Below, piece by piece: positions 1 to 5,466 of a stretch of 5,466 nucleotides of DNA; position 1 is the first letter of the stretch, and each line of letters starts with the position of its first letter. The stretch spans positions 1 to 5,466 of the forward strand of contig JAEWYA010000123.1 in the NCBI GenBank assembly GCA_023395775.1. Direction: 5' to 3'. Below the pieces are notes generated by a model. The model was given only the letters and a program-made list of their open reading frames with translations. It did not search any database and was not told the DNA's origin. Source of the stretch: Bacillota bacterium (lineage in GTDB: Bacteria; Bacillota; Clostridia; Oscillospirales; Oscillospiraceae). Both the position numbers and the translations under genes were made by a program.

Positions 1-509
1 TTGGAGCCCCCCCGGCCGGAACGGCGGGTGCGCCGTACATTCTGGCGGCAGATCTTCAGCGCCGCCTCGCTCAACTCACCCAGTATCACCCGGGCCTGGG
101 GCACCTGGCTGGCAAGCGCCAGCCCCACGCAGCCGCTCCCCGCGCATAGGTCCAGCACGCGGCACTCTCCCAACGTCCGGCAAAAATCAATGGCCTCAGA
201 CGCCAGCACCTCTGTATCCGTCCGGGGAATCAAAACGTCGGCGGAGATGTCCAGCGGCAGTCCGAAAAATTCCCACTCGCCAATCAGGTATGCCACCGGC
301 TCTCCCGCAAGCCGCCGCTTCAGAAGATCCCGGGTTCGCTGCTCCAGCTCCGGCGAGGCGTACAGCGCTCCGTCCCGGACCAGCTCCTCCCGGCTCTTTC
401 AGGTGGCAAAGCACGTAAGCTCCCGGGCCTCCAGCGTCGCCATCTCCACCCCGGCGGCCTTCAATCCCGCCCGGATGTCCAAATATAAATTGTTATAGGT
501 CGTGGTCAC
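1..509 (-). pseudogene. prmC: Release factor glutamine methyltransferase PrmC, 5' part, interrupted by in-frame UGA
   Basis: PrmC transfers a methyl group from S-adenosylmethionine to the glutamine of the GGQ motif in release factors RF1 and RF2 in the cytoplasm. The frame starts at a GTG (507-509) with AAGGG 9-10 nt upstream, 28 nt after the yqhQ stop. It reads MTTTYNNLYLDIRAGLKAAG, then meets TGA at codon 37 (399-401), then continues open to the window edge at codon 169. After the stop, family hallmarks follow in the same frame: RRLAGEPVAYLIG (residues 65-77), EFFGLPLDISADVLIPRTDTE (80-100) and the SAM-binding motif I LDLCAGSGCVGLALA (119-133). The catalytic NPPY motif lies beyond the window. 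Homologues have a Gly-Lys at the interrupted point, so a single GGA-to-TGA change explains it. Family assignment is firm. Whether the gene is dead, read through, restarted or misread is open. Confidence 0.85.
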
Positions 510-537
510 GCCTCTTCACCCTTCTCAAAAGCCGCCA

Positions 538-1503
538 TTACCATGCATCCTGTCCCTTTTTGTCGGGCAGAACCAGCTCCAATGAGCGAATGGCGCACTC
601 GATCATGGAGTCCTCCGGCTCGTTGGTGGTAAAATTCTGCATCCACATGCCAGGAGCGGTCAAAACATGGGCTAGTCGGGAATCGCTGCGGCCTACCCAC
701 CGGTTGAACTCATAGGTGATGCCCACCACCAGCGGCAGCAGCAGCAGATGCACCAACGTCCGCAGCCACACGTTGGTGATCGGCCAGATGCCGAACACCG
801 CGGAGGACACCAAAATGGACACAAAAATCACCACAAACAGAAAGCTTGTGCCGCAGCGGGGATGGTGCCGGGGCTGGATGCGCACGTTCTCCACCGTCAG
901 CGGAAGGCCCGCCTCATAGCAGAAGATGGTCTTATGCTCCGCGCCGTGATACTGAAAAACCCGGTAGATGTCCTTCATTTTGGAGCAGGCGATCAGGTAG
1001 ATCATAAAGATGGCGATCTTCAAAACGCCTTCCACCACATTGCGTCCCCACAGGGGGAATCCGGGAAAAAAGTGCAGGATACCCCCGGTGATAAACGTGG
1101 GCAATACCAAAAAGAGCAGCACCGACATGCCCACGCCCAGCGTGGTGGCCACCGCCACCAAAGCCCCCTCCAGCTTTTTGCTGGAAAGATGCTTTTCCAG
1201 CCACAGATCAAATTTGGACGGCTTGACCGCCTCATCCTCCGGATAGAAATCCGCTGAGTACATCAGGGCCTTTACGCCCTTTACCATGGAGTCCAGAAAA
1301 TTCACGGTGCCCCGCACCAGCGGCCAGCCCAAAGCCGGGTGCCGCTCCTTGATGAGGTGGAGCTCTTCCGTCTTTTCCACCAGATTCCCGTCCCGGTCCC
1401 GCACGACGATGGCCTGCTTTTCTGGTCCGCGCATCAAAATGCCCTCAATCAGCGCCTGTCCGCCGATGCTGGTGCGGAAGACGCGGGAGTTGTTTTCTGC
1501 CAT
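538..1503 (-). CDS. yqhQ: DUF1385 (YqhQ-family) membrane protein
   Basis: This 321-residue protein carries the full set of DUF1385 signatures: GGQALIEGILMRGP near the N-terminus (14-27), YHGAEHK (185-191), RHHPRCGTSFL (212-222), GITYE (261-265) and PGMWMQNFTTNEP (284-296). Hydrophobic stretches near residues 115-140, 155-174, 219-240 and 246-266 suggest four membrane helices. The conserved His/Cys-rich motifs sit between helices two and three. Length is normal for the family and no truncation is seen. The ATG start follows AAAGGA at 6 nt spacing. Biochemical function is not established for this family. The gene commonly stands directly before prmC in Clostridia, as here (28-nt gap), so the two are probably cotranscribed. 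A candidate promoter lies immediately upstream. Confidence 0.93.
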   Translation of the reverse strand: MAENNSRVFRTSIGGQALIEGILMRGPEKQAIVVRDRDGNLVEKTEELHLIKERHPALGWPLVRGTVNFLDSMVKGVKALMYSADFYPEDEAVKPSKFDLWLEKHLSSKKLEGALVAVATTLGVGMSVLLFLVLPTFITGGILHFFPGFPLWGRNVVEGVLKIAIFMIYLIACSKMKDIYRVFQYHGAEHKTIFCYEAGLPLTVENVRIQPRHHPRCGTSFLFVVIFVSILVSSAVFGIWPITNVWLRTLVHLLLLPLVVGITYEFNRWVGRSDSRLAHVLTAPGMWMQNFTTNEPEDSMIECAIRSLELVLPDKKGQDAW

Positions 1504-1524
1504 GTGTGTTCCTTTCTATTGCTC

Positions 1525-1553
1525 AGAATAGCACAGAATTTGCTAAAGTGCAA
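1525..1553 (-). promoter_or_regulatory. Candidate sigma-A promoter for yqhQ-prmC
   Basis: On the minus strand, TTGCAC (1553-1548) and TATTCT (1530-1525) are separated by exactly 17 nt, and TGC precedes the -10 box as an extended -10. The expected transcript start near 1518 would leave a very short leader that begins at the AGAAAGGA ribosome binding site (1517-1510). Each box matches consensus only partly (3/6 and 4/6). It lies in the AT-rich half of the 150-bp gap after the kinase gene, which suggests yqhQ is not only dependent on read-through from the kinase operon. Confidence 0.4.
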
Positions 1554-1653
1554 CATTTGTTCTATTTTAATTTTGCCGCCTGCGTTTTTCCCGCACAGCA
1601 CAAACGCCCGCGCACCGGCCGCCCTGGGACGGCGCGGCGCGAAGGCGGTTTTT

Positions 1654-3099
1654 TCAATTTCCCATGGGCAGACGGATGGTGACCACCGTTCCGCCGCCGT
1701 CGGCGTTGGCGATGTCGAATTTGCCGTTGTGCAGGGTGACTATCTCGTCGCACACGGCAAGGCCGATGCCGCTTCCCCGGGCCTTGGAGGAGCCCTTGTA
1801 AAATTTCTGTTTCACGAAGGGCAGCTCCGCTTCCGGTATACCGGGGCCGAAGTCCCGCACCCGGACCACCTCGTATTCGTTCTCCATGGTAACGGAGGCC
1901 GCTATCCGCTTGCCGGAGCCGCCGTGCTTGGCCGCGTTGTCCAGCACATTGCAAAACACCTGCTTCAGCCGCTCCGGGTCCGCGGAGATGGGGGGAAGCT
2001 CCTCGTCGGCAGTGTCGTATTCCAGTTCGATTCCCTCCTGTCGGAACAGTTCCCGATAGGTGAAGATGGCGTCCTCAAATTCGCTTTGAAGATCCACGTC
2101 CGGTTCTACCCGCAGGGTAAAGCGCCCGTCCTCCATTTTGGAAAACTCCAGCAACTCCTCCACCATGGTGCTCAGCCGCCGAGCCTCCCGCAGGATGATG
2201 CGGATACCTTTTCTCATCTGTTCCGGGTCGCCGGATGGGTCCGCCAGAATCGTTTCGCCCCAGCCGTTGATGGCGGTGAGTGGCGTGCGAAGCTCGTGGG
2301 AGACAGAGGAGATGAACTCGGTCTTCATCTTTTCGTTCTGGCCGATCTTCAAAGACATATCGTTGATATTGTCCACCAGGCCCGCCAGCTCGTCGGTATA
2401 CCGGTTCTCGATCTGGATTCCATAGCCCCCGGCGGAAATCCGTTTCGCCGCGTTGGACACCACCGCCACCGGCTCCACAACCCGGTTGATAAACAGCAGG
2501 TTCGATATCACCACCATGGCCATGCAAGCCACCGCGATCAAAAATACCGCCAACACCGCCAGCATCACCTGCCGGTTCACGGCCCGCAGCGCCGTCACCA
2601 GCCGCATGACGCCCACCACCCGGTCATTGAACATCAGCGGGTAGGCAACGGAGAGGATGCTCTCCCCCGTGGCGGGGTCCTTTCCCTGAAACACGGCCTT
2701 TTTCCCGGAGGAGACCGCGTCCTCGATATCGGAGGTCCGGGGAGAGGTTCCCACGGTAAGCCCATAGCTGGACGCCTGGATGCGGCCGCTGGGGCTGATA
2801 AACTGCAGCTCAATGCGGTCCTTGTCGTCAAAGGAATCCGTGTAGTACACCGCCATCTGATAATACTCGGTGTAGCTATTCATAAAGTAGCTGTTGAAGG
2901 AGTCCGCGGCGTCCTGGACCCGGATCTCCAGCCCCCGCTGCATTCCGCTGTAATAATAGCTGGCAACGCCGGCGGAAAACAGCGTCACGATCAGCACCAG
3001 CAGGACAAATACCGGCATAATGGTATTGATGATCCATCTCTGGCGCAGTCCGCTGATGTGCAGATATTTTTTTTGCTTGTCGCTGCCCGTCTTCGGCAT
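1654..3099 (-). CDS. Membrane sensor histidine kinase, HAMP-HisKA-HATPase
   Basis: This 481-residue transmembrane kinase should autophosphorylate on His and pass the phosphate to the regulator encoded just upstream. Order of parts: cytoplasmic N-terminus; membrane helix about 24-48; extracytoplasmic sensor region about 49-177 (Cache-like in style, with FISPSGRIQASS near 100-111 and a repeated-fold pattern, not matched to a named ligand); second membrane helix about 178-204; HAMP about 204-255; HisKA box SSVSHELRTPL with phospho-acceptor His268; HATPase N box NVLDNAAKH (Asn384, Asn388), G1 DFGPG (416-420) and G2 GSGIGL (442-447). All catalytic motifs are intact. The ATG start has GGAG 4 nt upstream and lies 42 nt after the regulator stop. 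It ends on a genuine TGA. The signal sensed is unknown; PhoR/ResE-like kinases are the nearest architecture. Confidence 0.95.
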   Translation of the reverse strand: MPKTGSDKQKKYLHISGLRQRWIINTIMPVFVLLVLIVTLFSAGVASYYYSGMQRGLEIRVQDAADSFNSYFMNSYTEYYQMAVYYTDSFDDKDRIELQFISPSGRIQASSYGLTVGTSPRTSDIEDAVSSGKKAVFQGKDPATGESILSVAYPLMFNDRVVGVMRLVTALRAVNRQVMLAVLAVFLIAVACMAMVVISNLLFINRVVEPVAVVSNAAKRISAGGYGIQIENRYTDELAGLVDNINDMSLKIGQNEKMKTEFISSVSHELRTPLTAINGWGETILADPSGDPEQMRKGIRIILREARRLSTMVEELLEFSKMEDGRFTLRVEPDVDLQSEFEDAIFTYRELFRQEGIELEYDTADEELPPISADPERLKQVFCNVLDNAAKHGGSGKRIAASVTMENEYEVVRVRDFGPGIPEAELPFVKQKFYKGSSKARGSGIGLAVCDEIVTLHNGKFDIANADGGGTVVTIRLPMGN

Positions 3100-3141
3100 T
3101 GCTCTCCGTCCTCTTTTTCGTGTTTTACCGGCGCCGCGCTT

Positions 3142-3828
3142 TTAAAGGCCCCACTTGTATCCGTATCCCCAAACCGTCGTGATAAACGTCGGATTTGTCA
3201 CATCGTCTTCGATTTTCAAGCGGAGACGACGGATATTCACATCCACAATCTTCAGCTCCGCAAAATAATCCCGTCCCCAGACCGTATCTAGGATTTCCTC
3301 CCGGCTCAAAGCCTTTCCGGGGTTCTCCATAAACATCTTCACAATGGAATATTCCACCTGAGTGAGCTTGATCCGCTGTCCGTTTTTCTCCAGTGTCCGA
3401 TTGCGGGTATTCAGCAGAAAAGGCGGCTGGTTCAGTTCCCCCGCAGGAGTCGGCTCCTCGCCCCCCGCCCGACGGAACAGCGCGTCCACCCGGGCGGTCA
3501 GCTCCGCCGGAGAAAAGGGCTTTGTCACATAGTCGTCCGCTCCCGTCATCAGGCCCGTCACCTTATCCATCTCCTGCGTCCGGGCAGTCAGCATGATGAT
3601 GCCGATCTTCGTATTGGTAGCCCGAATCCTGCGGCAGACCTCAAAGCCATCCATCCCCGGTAGCATGATGTCCAGCAGCGCCACTGTGGTGTCCGGATTT
3701 TCCCGCAGTCGTTCCAGCGCCTCCTCGCCGGTCTCCGCTTCGATGGCGTCGTATCCCGCCCGGCGCAGATTGATCACAATGAAACTGCGGATGCTGGACT
3801 CGTCCTCCAGCACCAGAACTTTTTTCAT
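3142..3828 (-). CDS. OmpR/PhoB-family response regulator
   Basis: This 228-residue DNA-binding regulator is the expected partner of the kinase that follows. The receiver domain (about 1-120) shows the acidic pair Glu8-Asp9, phospho-acceptor Asp53 in ALLDIMLPGMDG, Thr81 and Lys103 in the KPF motif. A linker (about 121-133) leads to a winged-helix domain (about 134-228) with the recognition helix near VDVNIRRLRLKIE (195-207) and the wing TTVWGYGYKW (217-226), all typical of the family. I chose the ATG at 3828 because MKKVLVLEDE is the canonical receiver start and GGAGG sits 5 nt upstream (3834-3838). An upstream in-frame start at 3876 would add 16 unusual residues and overlap the lipoprotein gene. 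Target promoters are not visible; autoregulation of the operon is a reasonable guess only. Confidence 0.96.
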   Translation of the reverse strand: MKKVLVLEDESSIRSFIVINLRRAGYDAIEAETGEEALERLRENPDTTVALLDIMLPGMDGFEVCRRIRATNTKIGIIMLTARTQEMDKVTGLMTGADDYVTKPFSPAELTARVDALFRRAGGEEPTPAGELNQPPFLLNTRNRTLEKNGQRIKLTQVEYSIVKMFMENPGKALSREEILDTVWGRDYFAELKIVDVNIRRLRLKIEDDVTNPTFITTVWGYGYKWGL

Positions 3829-3854
3829 GAATGCCTCCGTCCTTTCCCAGTGGT

Positions 3855-5204
3855 TTAGTTGTCGCCTGCCAGCCACTCCGCCGTAATAAGGCCGAAAGCG
3901 GCACGCAGTTGGTCCTCCGTCATGCCGGACGCCCAGGAGTTGTTGGCGTCCAAAAGCTCCGCGGAGTAAATCGTCTCGGCCCGGCGGCTGAGAATGAACC
4001 GTCCGCCCCGGACGGCCTTGATCTCTCGGCTGTCTCCGGTGATGGTACTGATTTTCAGAAACTCCCGAAGCTCGGTGCCGTCGCGGTAAGAAAAAGTCAC
4101 CGTGGACTCCTCCGCGCCAGGCTCCCGCCGCACCAGCACCCGATCCCGCCAGCTCTCCGGCAGCACCAGATACCAGCCGTCCTCCACGCTGTGGTAGGTG
4201 GACTCCACCCGAGAGGGCGTACCCGCGGCGTCATAGCCCCGCCATTCGATGCGGTAATAGCTCTGGGCCTCGTCGGACCCGGCCAGCAGCACCGGGACCG
4301 GCACCTCTGTGGACTTGTCACCGTTGATGTCCGTGGGATACAACGACAAATAACGGGCCACCTCCGTGGATGTGCCGGTGATGCTGGACAGTACGATATT
4401 ACTCAATCCCCCATCCCGGGCAACCAAAATATCTGTAACCTCCGTGGAGGAATCCACCACGCCCACTACGAACAGCGCGGGTGTTCCGTCCTTAATGGCG
4501 CCGGTCACCACCCGCCCAAGATTGCTCAGTTCCGCCATGGTAACGGATATCTTGGACGAGGATTTCAGCGCCATGGTTCCATCCTGCCAGGTGTACATTT
4601 CCGCAATACCCATTCCCTCGGTATCGGCGTGGAAGGTCACCAGCTCGTTGCGGCCGTCACCATCCAGATCGGTCAGAGCGTATTTGACGTAGGTGGTGCG
4701 CAGCAGTTCTTCCGGCTGACCGTTTCGCAGGGTATAAATGGACAGCACCTGCATCTCCGAGGCAGTCTTCCAACCCACCGCCAGCTCTGTGCAGCCATCG
4801 CCGTCCAAATCGCTGTATACCATGCTGAAAATTGCGCTGCCGCTTCCCTCAATCACCGCAGACTGCTGATACCTGCCGCTCTTTGCGCTGAAAATATAGA
4901 TTTTCAGCGGCTTTTCCTCAGAGGGCTTGCGCATAAACGCCAAAGCTTCCTCCTGTCCGTCCCCGTCCAGATCCACCAGCTGCACCGGCTGAATATTGGA
5001 TCCGGATGACGGTGCGGCATATTCGGCTCCGTCTTCGATCAGAGCATTGATGCTGGTCTCAAGATCCTGATATTCGTCGGGAAGGCTTGGAAGACAGTAA
5101 AGATCCTCCACCGTCCCCAGTCTCAACTCGGCGCAGCCGCTCAAAAAGAGGCAGAGCGCTGACAAAAGGGTCAGCGCGGCTATCCGCCCCATCTTCTTTT
5201 TCAA
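3855..5204 (-). CDS. Exported lipoprotein with FG-GAP/VCBS-like DxDGDG repeats
   Basis: This 449-residue protein begins with a Lys-rich n-region, a hydrophobic core and the lipobox LSGC (Cys24), so it should be lipid-anchored on the outer face of the membrane. The body holds four calcium-loop motifs, DLDGDG or similar, starting at Asp78, Asp132, Asp179 and Asp292. Each has a Glu eight residues later, as in FG-GAP/VCBS beta-propeller repeats. The last loop is degenerate (DINGDK). Spacings are 54, 47 and 113 residues, so one or two blades between the third and fourth may have lost the loop. The C-terminal part (about 310-449) has no motif I recognise. The TTG start at 5204 is chosen for its GAGG at 5 nt; an in-frame ATG at 5192 would also give a signal peptide but has a poor ribosome site. 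It lies 26 nt before the response regulator, suggesting an accessory or sensing role with that system. Function is unproven. Confidence 0.9.
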   Translation of the reverse strand: MKKKMGRIAALTLLSALCLFLSGCAELRLGTVEDLYCLPSLPDEYQDLETSINALIEDGAEYAAPSSGSNIQPVQLVDLDGDGQEEALAFMRKPSEEKPLKIYIFSAKSGRYQQSAVIEGSGSAIFSMVYSDLDGDGCTELAVGWKTASEMQVLSIYTLRNGQPEELLRTTYVKYALTDLDGDGRNELVTFHADTEGMGIAEMYTWQDGTMALKSSSKISVTMAELSNLGRVVTGAIKDGTPALFVVGVVDSSTEVTDILVARDGGLSNIVLSSITGTSTEVARYLSLYPTDINGDKSTEVPVPVLLAGSDEAQSYYRIEWRGYDAAGTPSRVESTYHSVEDGWYLVLPESWRDRVLVRREPGAEESTVTFSYRDGTELREFLKISTITGDSREIKAVRGGRFILSRRAETIYSAELLDANNSWASGMTEDQLRAAFGLITAEWLAGDN

Positions 5205-5221
5205 CGCATCCTCTTTCCTTT
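5201..5221 (-). promoter_or_regulatory. Tandem ribosome binding sites with AUG-CGU-UGA mini-frame over the lipoprotein TTG start
   Basis: The lipoprotein leader carries AAAGGA (5221-5216) and GAGG (5213-5210) in tandem. The second is 5 nt from the TTG start and supports that start. The first is 6 nt from an ATG at 5209 that opens a two-codon frame, ATG CGT TGA, whose last codons overlap the TTG in another frame. The layout would permit terminate-and-reinitiate coupling or initiation competition, though it may be coincidence. Confidence 0.35.
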
Positions 5222-5225
5222 CACT

Positions 5226-5252
5226 GTCCCGGACGGACGCCGGGACTTTTTT
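5226..5252 (+). terminator. Perfect 7-bp hairpin followed by T6: plus-strand terminator or leader hairpin
   Basis: GTCCCGG (5226-5232) pairs perfectly with CCGGGAC (5240-5246) around a 7-nt loop, and six T follow (5247-5252). On the plus strand this is a textbook intrinsic terminator, yet no plus-strand gene precedes it. Read on the minus strand, the same hairpin lies at the extreme 5' end of the lipoprotein mRNA, just ahead of the ribosome binding sites, with an A tract before it and no T tract after it. It could therefore be a transcript-stabilising leader hairpin, a stop for antisense transcription, or both. Confidence 0.5.
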
Positions 5253-5258
5253 ATTTCA

Positions 5259-5272
5259 ATTATAGAAGTATA
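5259..5272 (-). promoter_or_regulatory. Candidate -10 boxes for the lipoprotein-regulator-kinase operon
   Basis: In the AT-rich gap the minus strand shows TATACT (5272-5267) preceded by TGG as an extended -10, and a perfect TATAAT (5264-5259) just downstream. Neither has a convincing -35 box at 16-18 nt. Transcription would start near 5252-5260, right at the hairpin at 5226-5246. A promoter here is likely because the gap is 183 bp and this is the first gene of the group, but which box is used is uncertain. Confidence 0.4.
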
Positions 5273-5387
5273 CCATAACTTTTTTCGGTTTGGTAGTATT
5301 TTCGTGTTTCCTTACACAATTTACCTGCTGCTCATGTTCTGGAGAAGTCAAGAACAGTGCAGAATGTGAACACCCAAAATCTGTGGC

Positions 5388-5466
5388 TTATGCGGCCAGG
5401 CCTCTGGCGGCCTTACGATACATGGCCGGCGGCAGACCGCCGGGGTTCGCAGTATAGATTCGCTGG
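5388..5466 (-). CDS. C-terminal fragment, possibly of an IS3-type transposase
   Basis: The last 25 codons of a gene entering from the right edge read QRIYTANPGGLPPAMYRKAA and five more residues, then TAA (5388-5390). The frame is GC-rich and the sequence turns AT-rich soon after the stop, as expected at a gene end. The pattern RI-x6-GLPPAMYR resembles the RI-x5/6-GLSPxxYR tail of IS3-family integrase-core (DDE) transposases, where it closes the catalytic domain. The DDE residues themselves lie outside the window. With so few residues the family call is tentative; it could be another protein's tail. Confidence 0.45.
   Translation of the reverse strand, partial: QRIYTANPGGLPPAMYRKAARGLAA

Noticed and set aside
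399..401. UGA as selenocysteine or a genome-wide UGA-to-glycine code
   Set aside because: Homologues have Gly, not Cys, at this point, which argues against selenocysteine. The kinase gene ends on UGA right after its normal C-terminus (IRLPMGN), so UGA works as a stop in this genome.
1604..1654. GC-rich inverted segments after the kinase stop as a terminator
   Set aside because: On the minus strand the stems are imperfect and no T tract follows. On the plus strand there is a T6 run, but the best stem is about 5 bp with a 20-nt loop. Not convincing.
1339..3291. 650-codon open frame on the plus strand
   Set aside because: It is antisense to the kinase and part of yqhQ and the regulator. Its translation is rich in His, Arg, Pro and Gln without domain motifs, typical of a GC-rich shadow frame, while the minus-strand proteins have complete catalytic motifs.
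3142..3876. Longer regulator starting 48 nt upstream of the chosen ATG
   Set aside because: The extra residues match no receiver domain and overlap the lipoprotein stop; the downstream ATG has GGAGG at ideal spacing.
3831..5009. 392-codon open frame on the plus strand
   Set aside because: It is antisense to the lipoprotein, has no recognisable motif, and its composition is that of a shadow of GC-rich codons.
5335..5375. GAAC/GTTC half sites as a LexA-type operator
   Set aside because: The half sites are irregularly spaced and do not form the GAAC-N4-GTTC palindrome used in Firmicutes.
5421..5466. GGTTCG-containing stretch as a tRNA T-arm
   Set aside because: No acceptor, anticodon arm or 7-bp stems can be drawn around it, and the segment reads well as protein coding on the minus strand.

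Overview
The window reads as a chromosomal piece of a moderately GC-rich Firmicute, most like gut Clostridia of the Oscillospiraceae type (Flavonifractor, Lawsonibacter or Oscillibacter relatives). This rests on purine-rich Shine-Dalgarno sites, protein sequence style, and the yqhQ-prmC gene pair, which is common in Clostridia; the assignment is inference. Every gene I can support lies on the minus strand, so the window is best read from right to left. The long open frames on the plus strand are antisense shadows of these genes.

Right edge (5388-5466): the last 25 codons of a truncated gene. Its tail resembles the C-terminus of IS3-type integrase/transposase proteins. It is followed by an AT-rich gap of about 180 bp that holds a candidate promoter and a perfect 7-bp hairpin with a T tract on the plus strand.

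Centre (1654-5204): a compact three-gene unit. It encodes a lipoprotein with four DxDGDG-type calcium-loop repeats (FG-GAP/VCBS-like), an OmpR-family response regulator, and a HAMP-containing sensor histidine kinase. The gaps are 26 and 42 nt, each gene has its own ribosome binding site, and they are probably one transcript. The likely scheme is an exported lipoprotein made together with a membrane kinase that has an extracytoplasmic sensor domain, signalling through Asp53 of the regulator. The stimulus and targets cannot be read from the sequence.

Left (1-1503): yqhQ (DUF1385 membrane protein), then prmC, the methyltransferase that modifies the GGQ glutamine of peptide chain release factors. 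prmC runs off the left edge and carries an in-frame UGA at codon 37, exactly where homologues have the glycine of a 'GK(S/G)R' segment. This is the most striking observation, because the enzyme acts on the factors that read stop codons. The simplest explanation is a nonsense mutation or sequencing error (GGA to TGA), but readthrough or an internal restart deserves a check. No CRISPR array, tRNA or rRNA was seen.
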